A program made the position numbers and the translations under genes. From NCBI GenBank assembly GCA_019240125.1, contig JAFAYW010000213.1, positions 1 through 50,614 of the forward strand: a stretch of 50,614 bases of DNA, given 5' to 3'. This DNA is from Alphaproteobacteria bacterium (GTDB lineage: Bacteria > Pseudomonadota > Alphaproteobacteria > ATCC43930 > CGMCC-115725). The first letter of the stretch is position 1. The number at the start of each line of letters is the position of its first letter. Shown in pieces: positions 33,120-40,384 of this stretch. The notes beneath the pieces were generated by a model. It made no database searches. It saw only the letters and a program-made list of their open reading frames with translations, and had not been told where the DNA came from.

Positions 33120-35375
33120 ATGATCGACATGAGCAAACCGATCGGGCCGACCCCGCTTGATCGCCCGGGCGGCCTCCTCGGCCAGCCGATCAATCGCGTC
33201 GACGGGCCGCTCAAGGTGACCGGCCGCGCCACCTACGCCTACGAATATCGTGAGCCCCAGAATGCCGTCTATGGGTTTCTCGTCGTCTCGACCATCGGAA
33301 AGGGGCGGATCAGCGCGATCGATACAACAGCGGCCGAGAAAGCGCCGGGTGTCTTGTTGGTAATGACGCATCTCAACGCGCCCAAACAGGCACCGCGCGG
33401 ACAGGGGACGGTGCCGCAACTCGCCAGCGATCGCGTGCAGTTCCAGGGCCAGCCGGTCGCCTTGGTTGTCGCCGACACCTTCGAAGCGGCGCGCGCCGCG
33501 GCCTACCTGATCAAGCCGGCATATGACGCCGAACAGGGCGCTCACGATCTTGCGGCGAGGCGCGCCGGGGCCGCCACCCCAAAGCCGCGCAATGGGACCT
33601 CCCCCGACAGCTCGAAAGGCGACATTGACGCGGCTTTCGCCGGCGCGCCGGTCAAGATCGACGTCACCTATACGACGCCGCCGCAATCGCACGCGATGAT
33701 GGAACCGCACGCGACGATCGCCCAGTGGGACGGTGACCAGCTGACCCTGTACACCGCCAACCAGATGCTGCCGCGCGGCACACAGACCGTGGCGGATACG
33801 CTGCAGATACCGAAGGACAATATCCGGCTGGTGAGCCGCTATGTTGGCGGCGGCTTCGGCGGCAAATTGCAGGTGCAGCCCGATGGCATCCTCGCCGCGC
33901 TCGCCTCTCGCCAGCTGAAGCGGCCAGTCAAGGTCGCGCTGACCCGACCGCAGGTCTTCGCCGCTACGACGCATCGCAGCGACACCATCCAGCGGCTGCG
34001 CCTCGGCGCCGACCATGAGGGCAAATTGCAGGTCGTCGCACACGAATCGTGGTCGGACAACACGCCCGGTGTCGACGATTTCGAGACCGCGGCGATGGCG
34101 ACGCGCAACATCTACGCGACCCCCGCCCTGATGACGGCACATCGCCTGGCGACGCTCGACCTGCCGGTCTCGGCGGCCATGCGGGCACCGGGCGAGGCAG
34201 TCGGGCTGCTCGCACTGGAATGCGCGATGGACGAGCTCGCCGTCGCGCTCAACATGGACCCGATCGAGCTGCGTATCAAAAACGATGCTCAGACCGACCC
34301 TGCCGAGGGCAAACCGTTCACCACCCGCACGCTCGTTCCGTGCCTGCAGAAGGGCGCCGAATTGTTCGGCTGGAACAAGCGCAATGCGCAGCCAGGCGCG
34401 GTACGGGACGGCGAGTGGCTGGTCGGGATGGGCATGTCGGCGGCGATCCGCGGCAACCCTATGCAGGAGGCCAAGGCCAGCGCGGCATTCGGTAGGGATG
34501 GCATCCTGACGATCCGCAGCTCGATGACCGATATCGGCACCGGCACCTACACGATTCTGGCGCAGATCGGGGCCGACATGTTCGGGCTGCCGATCGAGCG
34601 GGTGCGCGTCGAGCTGGGTGACACCAAATTCCCGCCATCGCCCGGTTCGGGCGGATCGTTCGGCGCCAATTCCACCGGCTCGGCGGTCTACGATGCCTGC
34701 ATGAACCTGCGGCAGGCATTGGTGCAAAAGACCGGGCTCAACAGTGACGGTGCCGTATTTGAACGCGGCCAGATCACGGTGGCCGGGAAGAACGTGCCGC
34801 TGGAAACGCTCGTCGGTGACGGCATGTCGGCCGACGGCTCGGCTACGCCGGGCAGCTCGCGCAAGGATTACGTGCAGCAATCCTATGGCGGGCATTTTGC
34901 CGAGGTCGGGGTCAGTGAAGTGACCGGCGAAATCCGCCTGCGCCGCATGCTGGGCGTGTTCGCGGCGGGGCGTATCCTCAACGCCAAAACGGCGCGCAGC
35001 CAGGCGATCGGCGGCATGACCTTTGGGGTCGGGGCGGCGCTGATGGAAGAAATCCACGTCGACAAACGCGACGGCTGGTTTCTCAACAACAACCTCGCCG
35101 AGTACCACGTCGCGGCCAATGCCGACATCCCGATGATGGATGCCGTGTTTGTCACCGAGACGGATGACCGGTCGAGCGCGATGAAGAGCAAGGGGCTGGG
35201 CGAACTCGGCATCTGCGGCGCCGGCGCCGCGGTGGCGAATGCAGTATACAACGCGACCGGTATCCGCATCCGAGATTATCCATTGACCCTCGACAAGGTG
35301 CTGAACGGCTGGGCCAAGGGTGACGAAGGCCAGCGCAGCGGGATCAGCCCATCCTTATCACCATCACCGGGGTGA
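33120..35375 (+). CDS. Aldehyde oxidoreductase molybdenum subunit (PaoC/YagR-like)
   Basis: 751 residues, large catalytic subunit of the xanthine-dehydrogenase family. Landmarks: GQPINRVDGPLKVTGRATYA at the N-terminus, YVGGGFGGKLQ for cofactor binding, GSGGSFGANSTGSAVYDAC, and SKGLGELGICGAGAAVANAV with the active-site Glu. It should bind a molybdopterin cofactor (cytosine dinucleotide in E. coli) and oxidise aldehydes to acids. The last ~17 residues (DEGQRSGISPSLSPSPG) go beyond the normal end and may come from an inserted C-rich repeat. No XdhC/PaoD-type maturation gene is adjacent. ATG 33120 has GAGGAA upstream, 11 bases after paoB. Confidence 0.93.
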   Translation: MIDMSKPIGPTPLDRPGGLLGQPINRVDGPLKVTGRATYAYEYREPQNAVYGFLVVSTIGKGRISAIDTTAAEKAPGVLLVMTHLNAPKQAPRGQGTVPQLASDRVQFQGQPVALVVADTFEAARAAAYLIKPAYDAEQGAHDLAARRAGAATPKPRNGTSPDSSKGDIDAAFAGAPVKIDVTYTTPPQSHAMMEPHATIAQWDGDQLTLYTANQMLPRGTQTVADTLQIPKDNIRLVSRYVGGGFGGKLQVQPDGILAALASRQLKRPVKVALTRPQVFAATTHRSDTIQRLRLGADHEGKLQVVAHESWSDNTPGVDDFETAAMATRNIYATPALMTAHRLATLDLPVSAAMRAPGEAVGLLALECAMDELAVALNMDPIELRIKNDAQTDPAEGKPFTTRTLVPCLQKGAELFGWNKRNAQPGAVRDGEWLVGMGMSAAIRGNPMQEAKASAAFGRDGILTIRSSMTDIGTGTYTILAQIGADMFGLPIERVRVELGDTKFPPSPGSGGSFGANSTGSAVYDACMNLRQALVQKTGLNSDGAVFERGQITVAGKNVPLETLVGDGMSADGSATPGSSRKDYVQQSYGGHFAEVGVSEVTGEIRLRRMLGVFAAGRILNAKTARSQAIGGMTFGVGAALMEEIHVDKRDGWFLNNNLAEYHVAANADIPMMDAVFVTETDDRSSAMKSKGLGELGICGAGAAVANAVYNATGIRIRDYPLTLDKVLNGWAKGDEGQRSGISPSLSPSPG

Positions 35376-35491
35376 GCTTGCGGCGCATGGCGCCCTTCCT
35401 GCGCGGCCGTTTGACGATAGTGTTGCTGACGATAGTTTTCGCGGCTGGCACATGCGCGTAAGCTCCATGGCAGGAATAACGGGAGGCAGCC

Positions 35492-36526
35492 ATGACCGCG
35501 ATGATCGATATGCACACTCACTGGCGTCCGGCCGAAGCGGCCGACGCACTGCGCGCCCGCACCCGCGAGCCGCGCATCCTGCGCGACGCCGCCGGCGGCG
35601 AAGTGTTGAAGTCGCGCATGGGCGACGAGGCGCTCGACAAGGCGTTCGATCGGGTCGAACAGCATCTTGAACGCATGGATCGCCAGGGCGTCGAGACCAG
35701 CGTCTTGTCGCTGCTCGGTTCGTTCTGCTGGGTCGAGGCGCAGCCGCTTGACCTGTCGGGACCGCTGTGCCGCGACATCAACAACGCCTTGTCGGCTATT
35801 TGCGCCGAGCATGCCGGGCGCTTTGCCGCGTTCGCCGCACTGCCCCTGGTGGATATGAACGCCGCCGCGGCAGAGCTCGAGCGCGCACTCGGTCTGCCGG
35901 GTGTGATCGGCGCGCAATTGCCCGGTAACGCATTTCTGACGCGCAAGGAGGCCGAGGCGATGCGGCCACTGCTCGAGGTCGCCGACCGCAACCGTGCCGT
36001 GCTGTTCGTGCATCACGGGCCCCGCCCTGGCGACGCGTTTCCCAAGGTCGGCGGCGAGACCGATAATGCACGCCGGCGGAATGGCACACTCGACATGCAG
36101 GCCAGCCTGTCCTCGGTCATGGTGACGCTGTGTCTGACCGACGCGCTGGCGGATTATCCGGATGTGACCGTGGTCGTGCACAATCTCGGCGGCAACATTC
36201 CCTACGAAGTCGAACGCATGGACCATCGCTGCCTGCTCGACACCCCGGACGAGGAACTGCCGTCGTCGCGCTTCCGCAAGGCCAAGGTCTATGTCGATTG
36301 CAACTCCTTTGGTCCGCATGCGATCGAGGCGGCGGTGCGCCTTTATGGCGCCGACCGCATCGTCTGCGGCACCGATGGTACCGCCTTCGGTGTCGACTGG
36401 ACGCGCAAGGCGCTAGAGGAAGCCGCGATCGACGTGTCCGCACGCGACCAGATCCTGCGCGGCAACGCCGCGACAATGCTGGCCCGCGCGCTGAAGCCGG
36501 AACTCAGCCGCGCTGCCGCGGAGTAG
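35492..36526 (+). CDS. Amidohydrolase-family (ACMSD-like) metal enzyme, 344 aa
   Basis: 344 residues. N-terminal MIDMHTHWRP gives the metal-binding HxH typical of ACMSD and related decarboxylases. Then come LFVHHGPRPGD with metal His, VVVHNLGGNIPYEVERMDH, the usual HxGG-like segment here HNLGG, and the final Asp in VCGTDGTAFGVDW. Reactions in the family are decarboxylation or hydrolysis of aromatic or unsaturated acids. ATG 35492 follows GGGAGG. It lies 116 bases after paoC on the same strand; the aldehyde oxidoreductase could supply an acid for it, which is inference. It is a distant relative of the enzyme at 12751. Confidence 0.87.
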   Translation: MTAMIDMHTHWRPAEAADALRARTREPRILRDAAGGEVLKSRMGDEALDKAFDRVEQHLERMDRQGVETSVLSLLGSFCWVEAQPLDLSGPLCRDINNALSAICAEHAGRFAAFAALPLVDMNAAAAELERALGLPGVIGAQLPGNAFLTRKEAEAMRPLLEVADRNRAVLFVHHGPRPGDAFPKVGGETDNARRRNGTLDMQASLSSVMVTLCLTDALADYPDVTVVVHNLGGNIPYEVERMDHRCLLDTPDEELPSSRFRKAKVYVDCNSFGPHAIEAAVRLYGADRIVCGTDGTAFGVDWTRKALEEAAIDVSARDQILRGNAATMLARALKPELSRAAAE

Positions 36527-36579
36527 GCGAAGGCGCTGGCAGCCACCCTTCGTCCCACCGGGCGAGGGGTCTGCTACAT

Positions 36580-37386
36580 TCAACGCGCGTGTTTGTGCGC
36601 CTCCAGCCAGCCGAGCATGATGCGGTTAAAGGTGTCGGGCGCCTCGACATTGGGGAAATGCCGCATGCCGGCGATCTCCTCATAGCGCGCGCCGGGGACG
36701 AGGCTGGCGATTTTACGGTTTTCGCTTGGCGGGGTGCCGGCATCGTCGGAGCCGCACACCACTAGTGTTGATACCCGCACCGATGACAGGCGCGGCGTGA
36801 AGTCGAAATCGAGGATCGCGGCACAGCAACCCAGATAGCCAGCGGGCGTGGTCGCGACGATCGTGTCACGGATCTCTTTCCAGCGGCCGGGATGCTGACC
36901 GCGATACGCGTCGGTGAACCAGCGCTCCATCGTGCCGTCGCCGATCGGTTCGAGCGAACCCGCCTGGCGCACGATGCCCATGCGCTCATCCCAAGCGGCG
37001 CGCATGCCCGAGGGGCTCGCCGGCATCGTGTCGCACCACATCGCCGAGATCAGCCTGTCGCCATGCCCCAACGCAAAGGCCTGGCCGATCATGCCGCCGA
37101 TCGACAGCCCGATATAATGCACCCGCGGCAAGGAGAGGCTGGCGAGGACCTGCGCGACATCATCGGCCAGTGCCGCCATCGTGTAGTCGCCGGCCACCGG
37201 ATCGCTGCCGCCATGGCCGCGCATGTCGAGGCGCAAGACGCGAAACCCGGCCTGCAGGAGCGGCTGCACCTGCTCGGCCCAGCTGCCGCCATCCGACGCC
37301 AGCGAATGGGTGATGCAGACGGTCGGCGCGGTCTCGGGCCCGACCAGGTCGTAATGGATACGGCGGCCCTGTAGCGGCATCAGCAT
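36580..37386 (-). CDS. Alpha/beta hydrolase, 3-oxoadipate enol-lactonase-like
   Basis: 268 residues. Standard fold: CITHSLASDGGSWAEQV (oxyanion turn), RVLRLDMRGHGGSD, nucleophile elbow YIGLSIGGMIGQAFAL with Ser, acid in VVCGSDDAGTPP and catalytic His in GMRHFPNVEAPDTFN. The pattern matches 3-oxoadipate enol-lactonase (PcaD) and similar C-C or ester hydrolases. The start ATG 37386 has GGGAGG at a good distance. It is convergent with the amidohydrolase. PcaD proper would normally sit with other protocatechuate genes, absent here, so I keep the call general. Confidence 0.87.
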   Translation of the reverse strand: MLMPLQGRRIHYDLVGPETAPTVCITHSLASDGGSWAEQVQPLLQAGFRVLRLDMRGHGGSDPVAGDYTMAALADDVAQVLASLSLPRVHYIGLSIGGMIGQAFALGHGDRLISAMWCDTMPASPSGMRAAWDERMGIVRQAGSLEPIGDGTMERWFTDAYRGQHPGRWKEIRDTIVATTPAGYLGCCAAILDFDFTPRLSSVRVSTLVVCGSDDAGTPPSENRKIASLVPGARYEEIAGMRHFPNVEAPDTFNRIMLGWLEAHKHAR

Positions 37387-37466
37387 CGTCTGTCCTCCCA
37401 AAAGTGAATGGTAATGCAAAGACGCGATGGGGCCGAAGCTCTACCTCCAAGGGCGCATGCAGTCTG

Positions 37467-37520
37467 CCCCTTACCCCCGCTCCCTCTCCCCGCGGGCGGG
37501 GCGAGGGCCGGGGTGAGGGG
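37467..37520. repeat. REP-like GC-rich palindrome
   Basis: A 54-base imperfect palindrome of C-runs and G-runs: CCCC, CCCTC and CCCCGC on the left, pairing with CGGGG, GAGGG and GGGG on the right around a short GGG centre. This is a common form of dispersed intergenic repeat in alphaproteobacteria. It lies between the start of the alpha/beta hydrolase (37386) and the stop of the deacetylase (37581), both on the minus strand, so it could also end the upstream transcript. Confidence 0.6.
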
Positions 37521-37580
37521 CCGAGCCGGCGCCGCGGACGGGTTCCTTGCCATCGTGACCGTTGCGGTACCTGCCCAATT

Positions 37581-38450
37581 TCAGCCCTGAGCCACAAACC
37601 AATCGAGGATCTGTTCACCGGTGCGGAACACGACGTCGGGGTGCTGCCGGATATGCGCCAGCGCGCCGCGGAAATATTTGAGGCGGTGCGGCGCGCCCAT
37701 GATGTAGGGGTGCACCACCAGCGCCATCACGCGGGCGCCATGCCTCGCATCGGCATAAAGCTGGTCGAACTGGTCGATCGCGCGGTCCTGGTATTCGCTG
37801 GCCTTGTGATGCTGGATCAGCATCATCGCGACGTCGTTGCATTCCTGGGTGTAGGGGATGTTGACGATGGTCTTGCCGCCTGACGTTTTCAGCACCACGG
37901 GCTGGTCGTCGAGCACCCAGTCGCAGACGTAATCATAGCCTTCCCCGGCGAGGAGGTCGGGGGTGTCCCAGGTTTCGGTCAGGCCCGGTCCGAGCCAGCC
38001 GCGCGGGTTCCTGCCGGTGGCCTCGCGGATCGCCGCGCTGGTGCGACGGATATCGCCGCGCTCGTCGGCGACCTTCTGCATGTTCTTCTGGCCGAAACCG
38101 TGGCCGATGAATTCCCAGTCCCGCTGTTTCGCCGCCTGCGCGATCGCGCCATAGCGCCCGATCGCCGAGCCATTGATCGCCAGCACGGCCGGGATCTGAA
38201 AATCGTCGAACACCTCGAGCATGCGCCAGAACCCGACGCGGTTGCCGTATTCGTGCCAAGCCCAGTTCGGGATATCGGGCATCGGCGCGCCACCGGCGGG
38301 CGGCGTCAACACGGTACGGGGCATCGTCTCGTTGATGTCCCATTCCTCGACATTGACGATGACCCACACCGCCAGCCGCGCCCCGCCGGGCAGGACCAGC
38401 CGCTTGCGCTGGCTTATCGCGGAATAATCGAGCCGTTCATTCGGCAGCAT
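37581..38450 (-). CDS. Polysaccharide deacetylase-family protein, allantoinase (PuuE)-like, copy A
   Basis: 289 residues, NodB-fold carbohydrate esterase 4 family, of the subgroup that includes the cofactor-free allantoinase PuuE. Motifs: WVIVNVEEWDINETMP, NWAWHEYGNRVGFWRMLEVF, FIGHGFGQKNMQ, GWLGPGLTETWDTPDLLA and YTQECNDVAMMLIQHH. ATG at 38450 has AAGGA 7 bases upstream; an upstream in-frame ATG adds five residues without its own RBS. It is homologous to the gene at 42102. Substrates may be cyclic amides or acetylated sugars; no purine-degradation gene is near to support allantoinase proper. Confidence 0.86.
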   Translation of the reverse strand: MLPNERLDYSAISQRKRLVLPGGARLAVWVIVNVEEWDINETMPRTVLTPPAGGAPMPDIPNWAWHEYGNRVGFWRMLEVFDDFQIPAVLAINGSAIGRYGAIAQAAKQRDWEFIGHGFGQKNMQKVADERGDIRRTSAAIREATGRNPRGWLGPGLTETWDTPDLLAGEGYDYVCDWVLDDQPVVLKTSGGKTIVNIPYTQECNDVAMMLIQHHKASEYQDRAIDQFDQLYADARHGARVMALVVHPYIMGAPHRLKYFRGALAHIRQHPDVVFRTGEQILDWFVAQG

Positions 38451-38555
38451 GCAGGGTTCCTTCACTTACCGGGGCCATCTCAGGTCGAGCCCTCTTATAC
38501 GCTCCCTGTCGGCCGTCGCGCGACGGAACCCGAGGTTGGGTGATCGTGCGTTCGC

Positions 38556-38584
38556 CACCTGATGTATCAGGCCGACATCAGGTG
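38556..38584. promoter_or_regulatory. Inverted repeat operator candidate CACCTGATG-N11-CATCAGGTG
   Basis: A perfect 9-bp dyad with an 11-base spacer. A third half-site lies inside the spacer (ATCAGG), so CCTGAT-N2-ATCAGG is also symmetric. It is in the 302-base region between the divergent deacetylase A (start 38450) and XRE gene (start 38753), about 170 bases before the latter. Likely a protein-binding site for a dimeric regulator, perhaps the XRE protein itself. Confidence 0.45.
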
Positions 38585-38643
38585 AGGCCTCGCGTTAAAG
38601 CTGCATTCGATGAGCGCAACGGCGGTTATCGTGGATGGAATTT

Positions 38644-38662
38644 GAACATATAGGGAACATAT
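38644..38662. promoter_or_regulatory. Putative LexA (SOS) box, GAAC-N7-GAAC
   Basis: GAACATAT-AGG-GAACATAT is a perfect 8-bp direct repeat with an 11-base period. Its core GAAC-N7-GAAC equals the published alphaproteobacterial LexA-box consensus (GTTC-N7-GTTC read on the other strand). A -10-like TATTAT begins at 38660, so bound LexA would block it. The nearest downstream gene is the XRE regulator at 38753. Apart from this and the nearby dyad I see nothing in 38451-38752. Confidence 0.5.
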
Positions 38663-38752
38663 TATCGCTCGGTCCCGGTGGCAAGGTGGTGTCGCGATGC
38701 TGTCGGGTTGGGTTGACGTGGTCGTTGAGGCGATTTGACCGAGGGTGCAGTC

Positions 38753-39172
38753 ATGGCGAGAGAGATCGGATTGCTGGTGCAGAAGCTCAGGCCGCGGCGT
38801 GGCTGGTCGCAGGAGCAGTTGGCCGCGCTGTGCATGCTGAGCCCCCGCCCCATCCAGCGGATTGAGCATGGGCAGAACGCCAGCCTGGAGACGCTGAAAT
38901 CTCTCGCCTCGGTCCAAGAGATCGACCTTACCACCTTGCAGGAGCCTGACATGCCCACATCGAACGCGTCAGCCGTCAGCCGTCAGCCGTCAGCCGTCAG
39001 CACCGAGGAAGCCCTGGTCTTGGCGCAGGTCCGCCGCATCGTGGGAGAAGCAGCAGGTGGAAAGACGACTGGGACACCAGCTTTAGTCAGCTTCTTGTCA
39101 GGTGCGGAGCGAACACGCAAAGTAGCCACGCCCGCGCCTGATCGAGGCTCCGCCGATGCAGAACATTTCTGA
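38753..39172 (+). CDS. XRE-family helix-turn-helix regulator with slippage-prone repeat
   Basis: 139 residues. The HTH_3 domain covers about 1-62: LVQKLRPRRGWSQEQLAALC, then LSPRPIQRIEHGQNASLETL, followed by LTTLQEPDM. ATG 38753 follows GAGGG. Residues ~73-83 (SAVSRQPSAVS) are encoded by almost five 7-bp units at 38968-39001. After TEEALVLAQVRRI, related proteins, as I remember them, continue into a two-helix membrane domain; here the tail is polar and short, so the gene may be a truncated form. The stop overlaps the heme-barrel gene start by 17 bases. Confidence 0.8.
   Translation: MAREIGLLVQKLRPRRGWSQEQLAALCMLSPRPIQRIEHGQNASLETLKSLASVQEIDLTTLQEPDMPTSNASAVSRQPSAVSTEEALVLAQVRRIVGEAAGGKTTGTPALVSFLSGAERTRKVATPAPDRGSADAEHF
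38968..39001. repeat. Tandem repeat (GTCAGCC) x 4.9 inside a coding region
   Basis: Four full copies of GTCAGCC and a fifth lacking its last base. The 7-base unit is not a multiple of three, so gain or loss of one copy shifts the frame of the XRE gene. It lies just after the DNA-binding domain. Confidence 0.85.
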
Positions 39173-39806
39173 TGATGTGTTTACCGAACCTGAGTTTTCG
39201 CCAGACACGCTGGCCAATCTCGGTCCGCTGCGCCGCCTCGCCGGTACGTGGGCGTCGGACGGAGGGGTTGACGTCAACCCCAAGGCCGAGGGGCCTGAGC
39301 GCCGCGCCTTTCGCGAGCGTATGGTAATGCAGCCGATCGACCCGCAGACCAACGGGCCGCAATTACTTTTCGGGCTGCGCTACCATACCCACATCAACAC
39401 GGCCGAAGAAGCGATCACCTTTCACGACCAGGTCGGGTACTGGCTGTGGGAGCCGGCCACCGGCGTCATCATGCAGACCATCGCCATTCCGCGCGGGCAG
39501 GTGGTATTGGCCGGCGGCACGGCAAACCCGGGCGACGATCATATCTCGGTCGAGGCGCGCCGTGGCGACACCAAATTCGGCATCTGCTCGAACGCATTCC
39601 TCGAGGAGGCCTTCCGCACCGATTTCTACCGCATCGACATCACCTTCAACCCGGACGGCAGCTGGACCTATGTGACCCGCACCGACCTCGCCGTGCGCGG
39701 CCAGATTCCGGCCTTCAATCACCACGACACCAACACCCTGCGCCGCGTCGCGCCGCCAATCCCGAACCCGCTCGCGGGTGTGTCAACGGACGGGGGAACG
39801 GGATGA
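39156..39806 (+). CDS. Heme-binding beta-barrel (nitrobindin/FABP-like) protein
   Basis: 216 residues, a ten-stranded barrel of the nitrobindin (DUF1794) superfamily. It opens NLGPLRRLAGTWASDGGVDV, where the GTW motif is typical, then VGYWLWEPATGVIMQTIAIP and RIDITFNPDGSWTYVTRTDL. Family members bind heme b and react with nitric oxide or peroxynitrite; the His ligand is probably in the C-terminal NHHDTNTLRRV. ATG 39156 has GAGG 8 bases upstream and overlaps the XRE gene by 17 bases, so expression is likely coupled to it. Ligand identity is not shown by sequence. Confidence 0.85.
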   Translation: MQNISDDVFTEPEFSPDTLANLGPLRRLAGTWASDGGVDVNPKAEGPERRAFRERMVMQPIDPQTNGPQLLFGLRYHTHINTAEEAITFHDQVGYWLWEPATGVIMQTIAIPRGQVVLAGGTANPGDDHISVEARRGDTKFGICSNAFLEEAFRTDFYRIDITFNPDGSWTYVTRTDLAVRGQIPAFNHHDTNTLRRVAPPIPNPLAGVSTDGGTG

Positions 39807-39849
39807 TCGACCAGAAGTTGGACGGGTACGGGGAAGGCAGGAGGATACG

Positions 39850-40356
39850 GTGACTTTTGCCAGGATTGCCGTGGTGCAAGGGGGGCCGAACGCCGTCATT
39901 CAGGGCATCTTCGAGACCTTGGTGGATCGTTGGGGTGGGTCCGCGCGGCTGGCGGGTGTTCTGGCGGAAACTCATGGTCTCGCCGACCGGGCTTGCAGTG
40001 CGGGATTCCTCCGCGATATCCGCAGCGGCGAGCGATTTTCGATCTTTCAGGATCTCGGGCCGGGCTCGACAGAATGCCATCTTGATGGAGTTGCCGTGGC
40101 GCCCGCGACCGCGGCGGTGCAACGCGGCATCGCCGCAGGATGCGATCTTGTCGTCTTGTGCAAGTTCGGGAAGCTGGAAGCTGGCAATTCCGGCCTCGCG
40201 GACGCCTTCAGAGCGGCGCTCGATGCCGATATCCCCTTGCTGACATCGGTTTCACCAGCTCAGGACGCGGCGTGGGAGCAATTCGCGGCGCCACGCTTCG
40301 TAAAGCTGCCCGCCGACCCGGCCGCGATCGACGCATGGTGGCAAGCGGTCCGGTAG
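39850..40356 (+). CDS. DUF2478 protein (nucleotide-binding, molybdenum-associated family)
   Basis: 168 residues with a P-loop-like fold typical of DUF2478: N-terminal RIAVVQGGPNAVIQGIFETL, then GSTECHLDGVAVAPATAAV and CDLVVLCKFGKLEAGNSGLA, the family hallmark, and a C-terminal PAAIDAWWQ helix. DUF2478 genes are often found beside molybdenum transport or nitrogenase and molybdoenzyme genes; here the PaoABC molybdoenzyme is 4.5 kb upstream. The start is GTG 39850 with GGAGG 6 bases upstream. Biochemical function is unknown. It converges with the chemoreceptor gene. Confidence 0.82.
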   Translation: MTFARIAVVQGGPNAVIQGIFETLVDRWGGSARLAGVLAETHGLADRACSAGFLRDIRSGERFSIFQDLGPGSTECHLDGVAVAPATAAVQRGIAAGCDLVVLCKFGKLEAGNSGLADAFRAALDADIPLLTSVSPAQDAAWEQFAAPRFVKLPADPAAIDAWWQAVR

Positions 40357-40384
40357 CGCCGCACCAGCGCGCGCGGCCGCCTTC

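Noticed and set aside
33060-35108. 682-codon open frame antisense to the PaoC-type gene
   Set aside because: It is a by-product of high GC at third positions opposite a clearly conserved enzyme; the protein is rich in Arg, His and Asp without domains.
38567-38917. 116-codon minus-strand frame across the SOS-like box
   Set aside because: Overlaps the XRE gene on the opposite strand and a likely promoter; no protein features.
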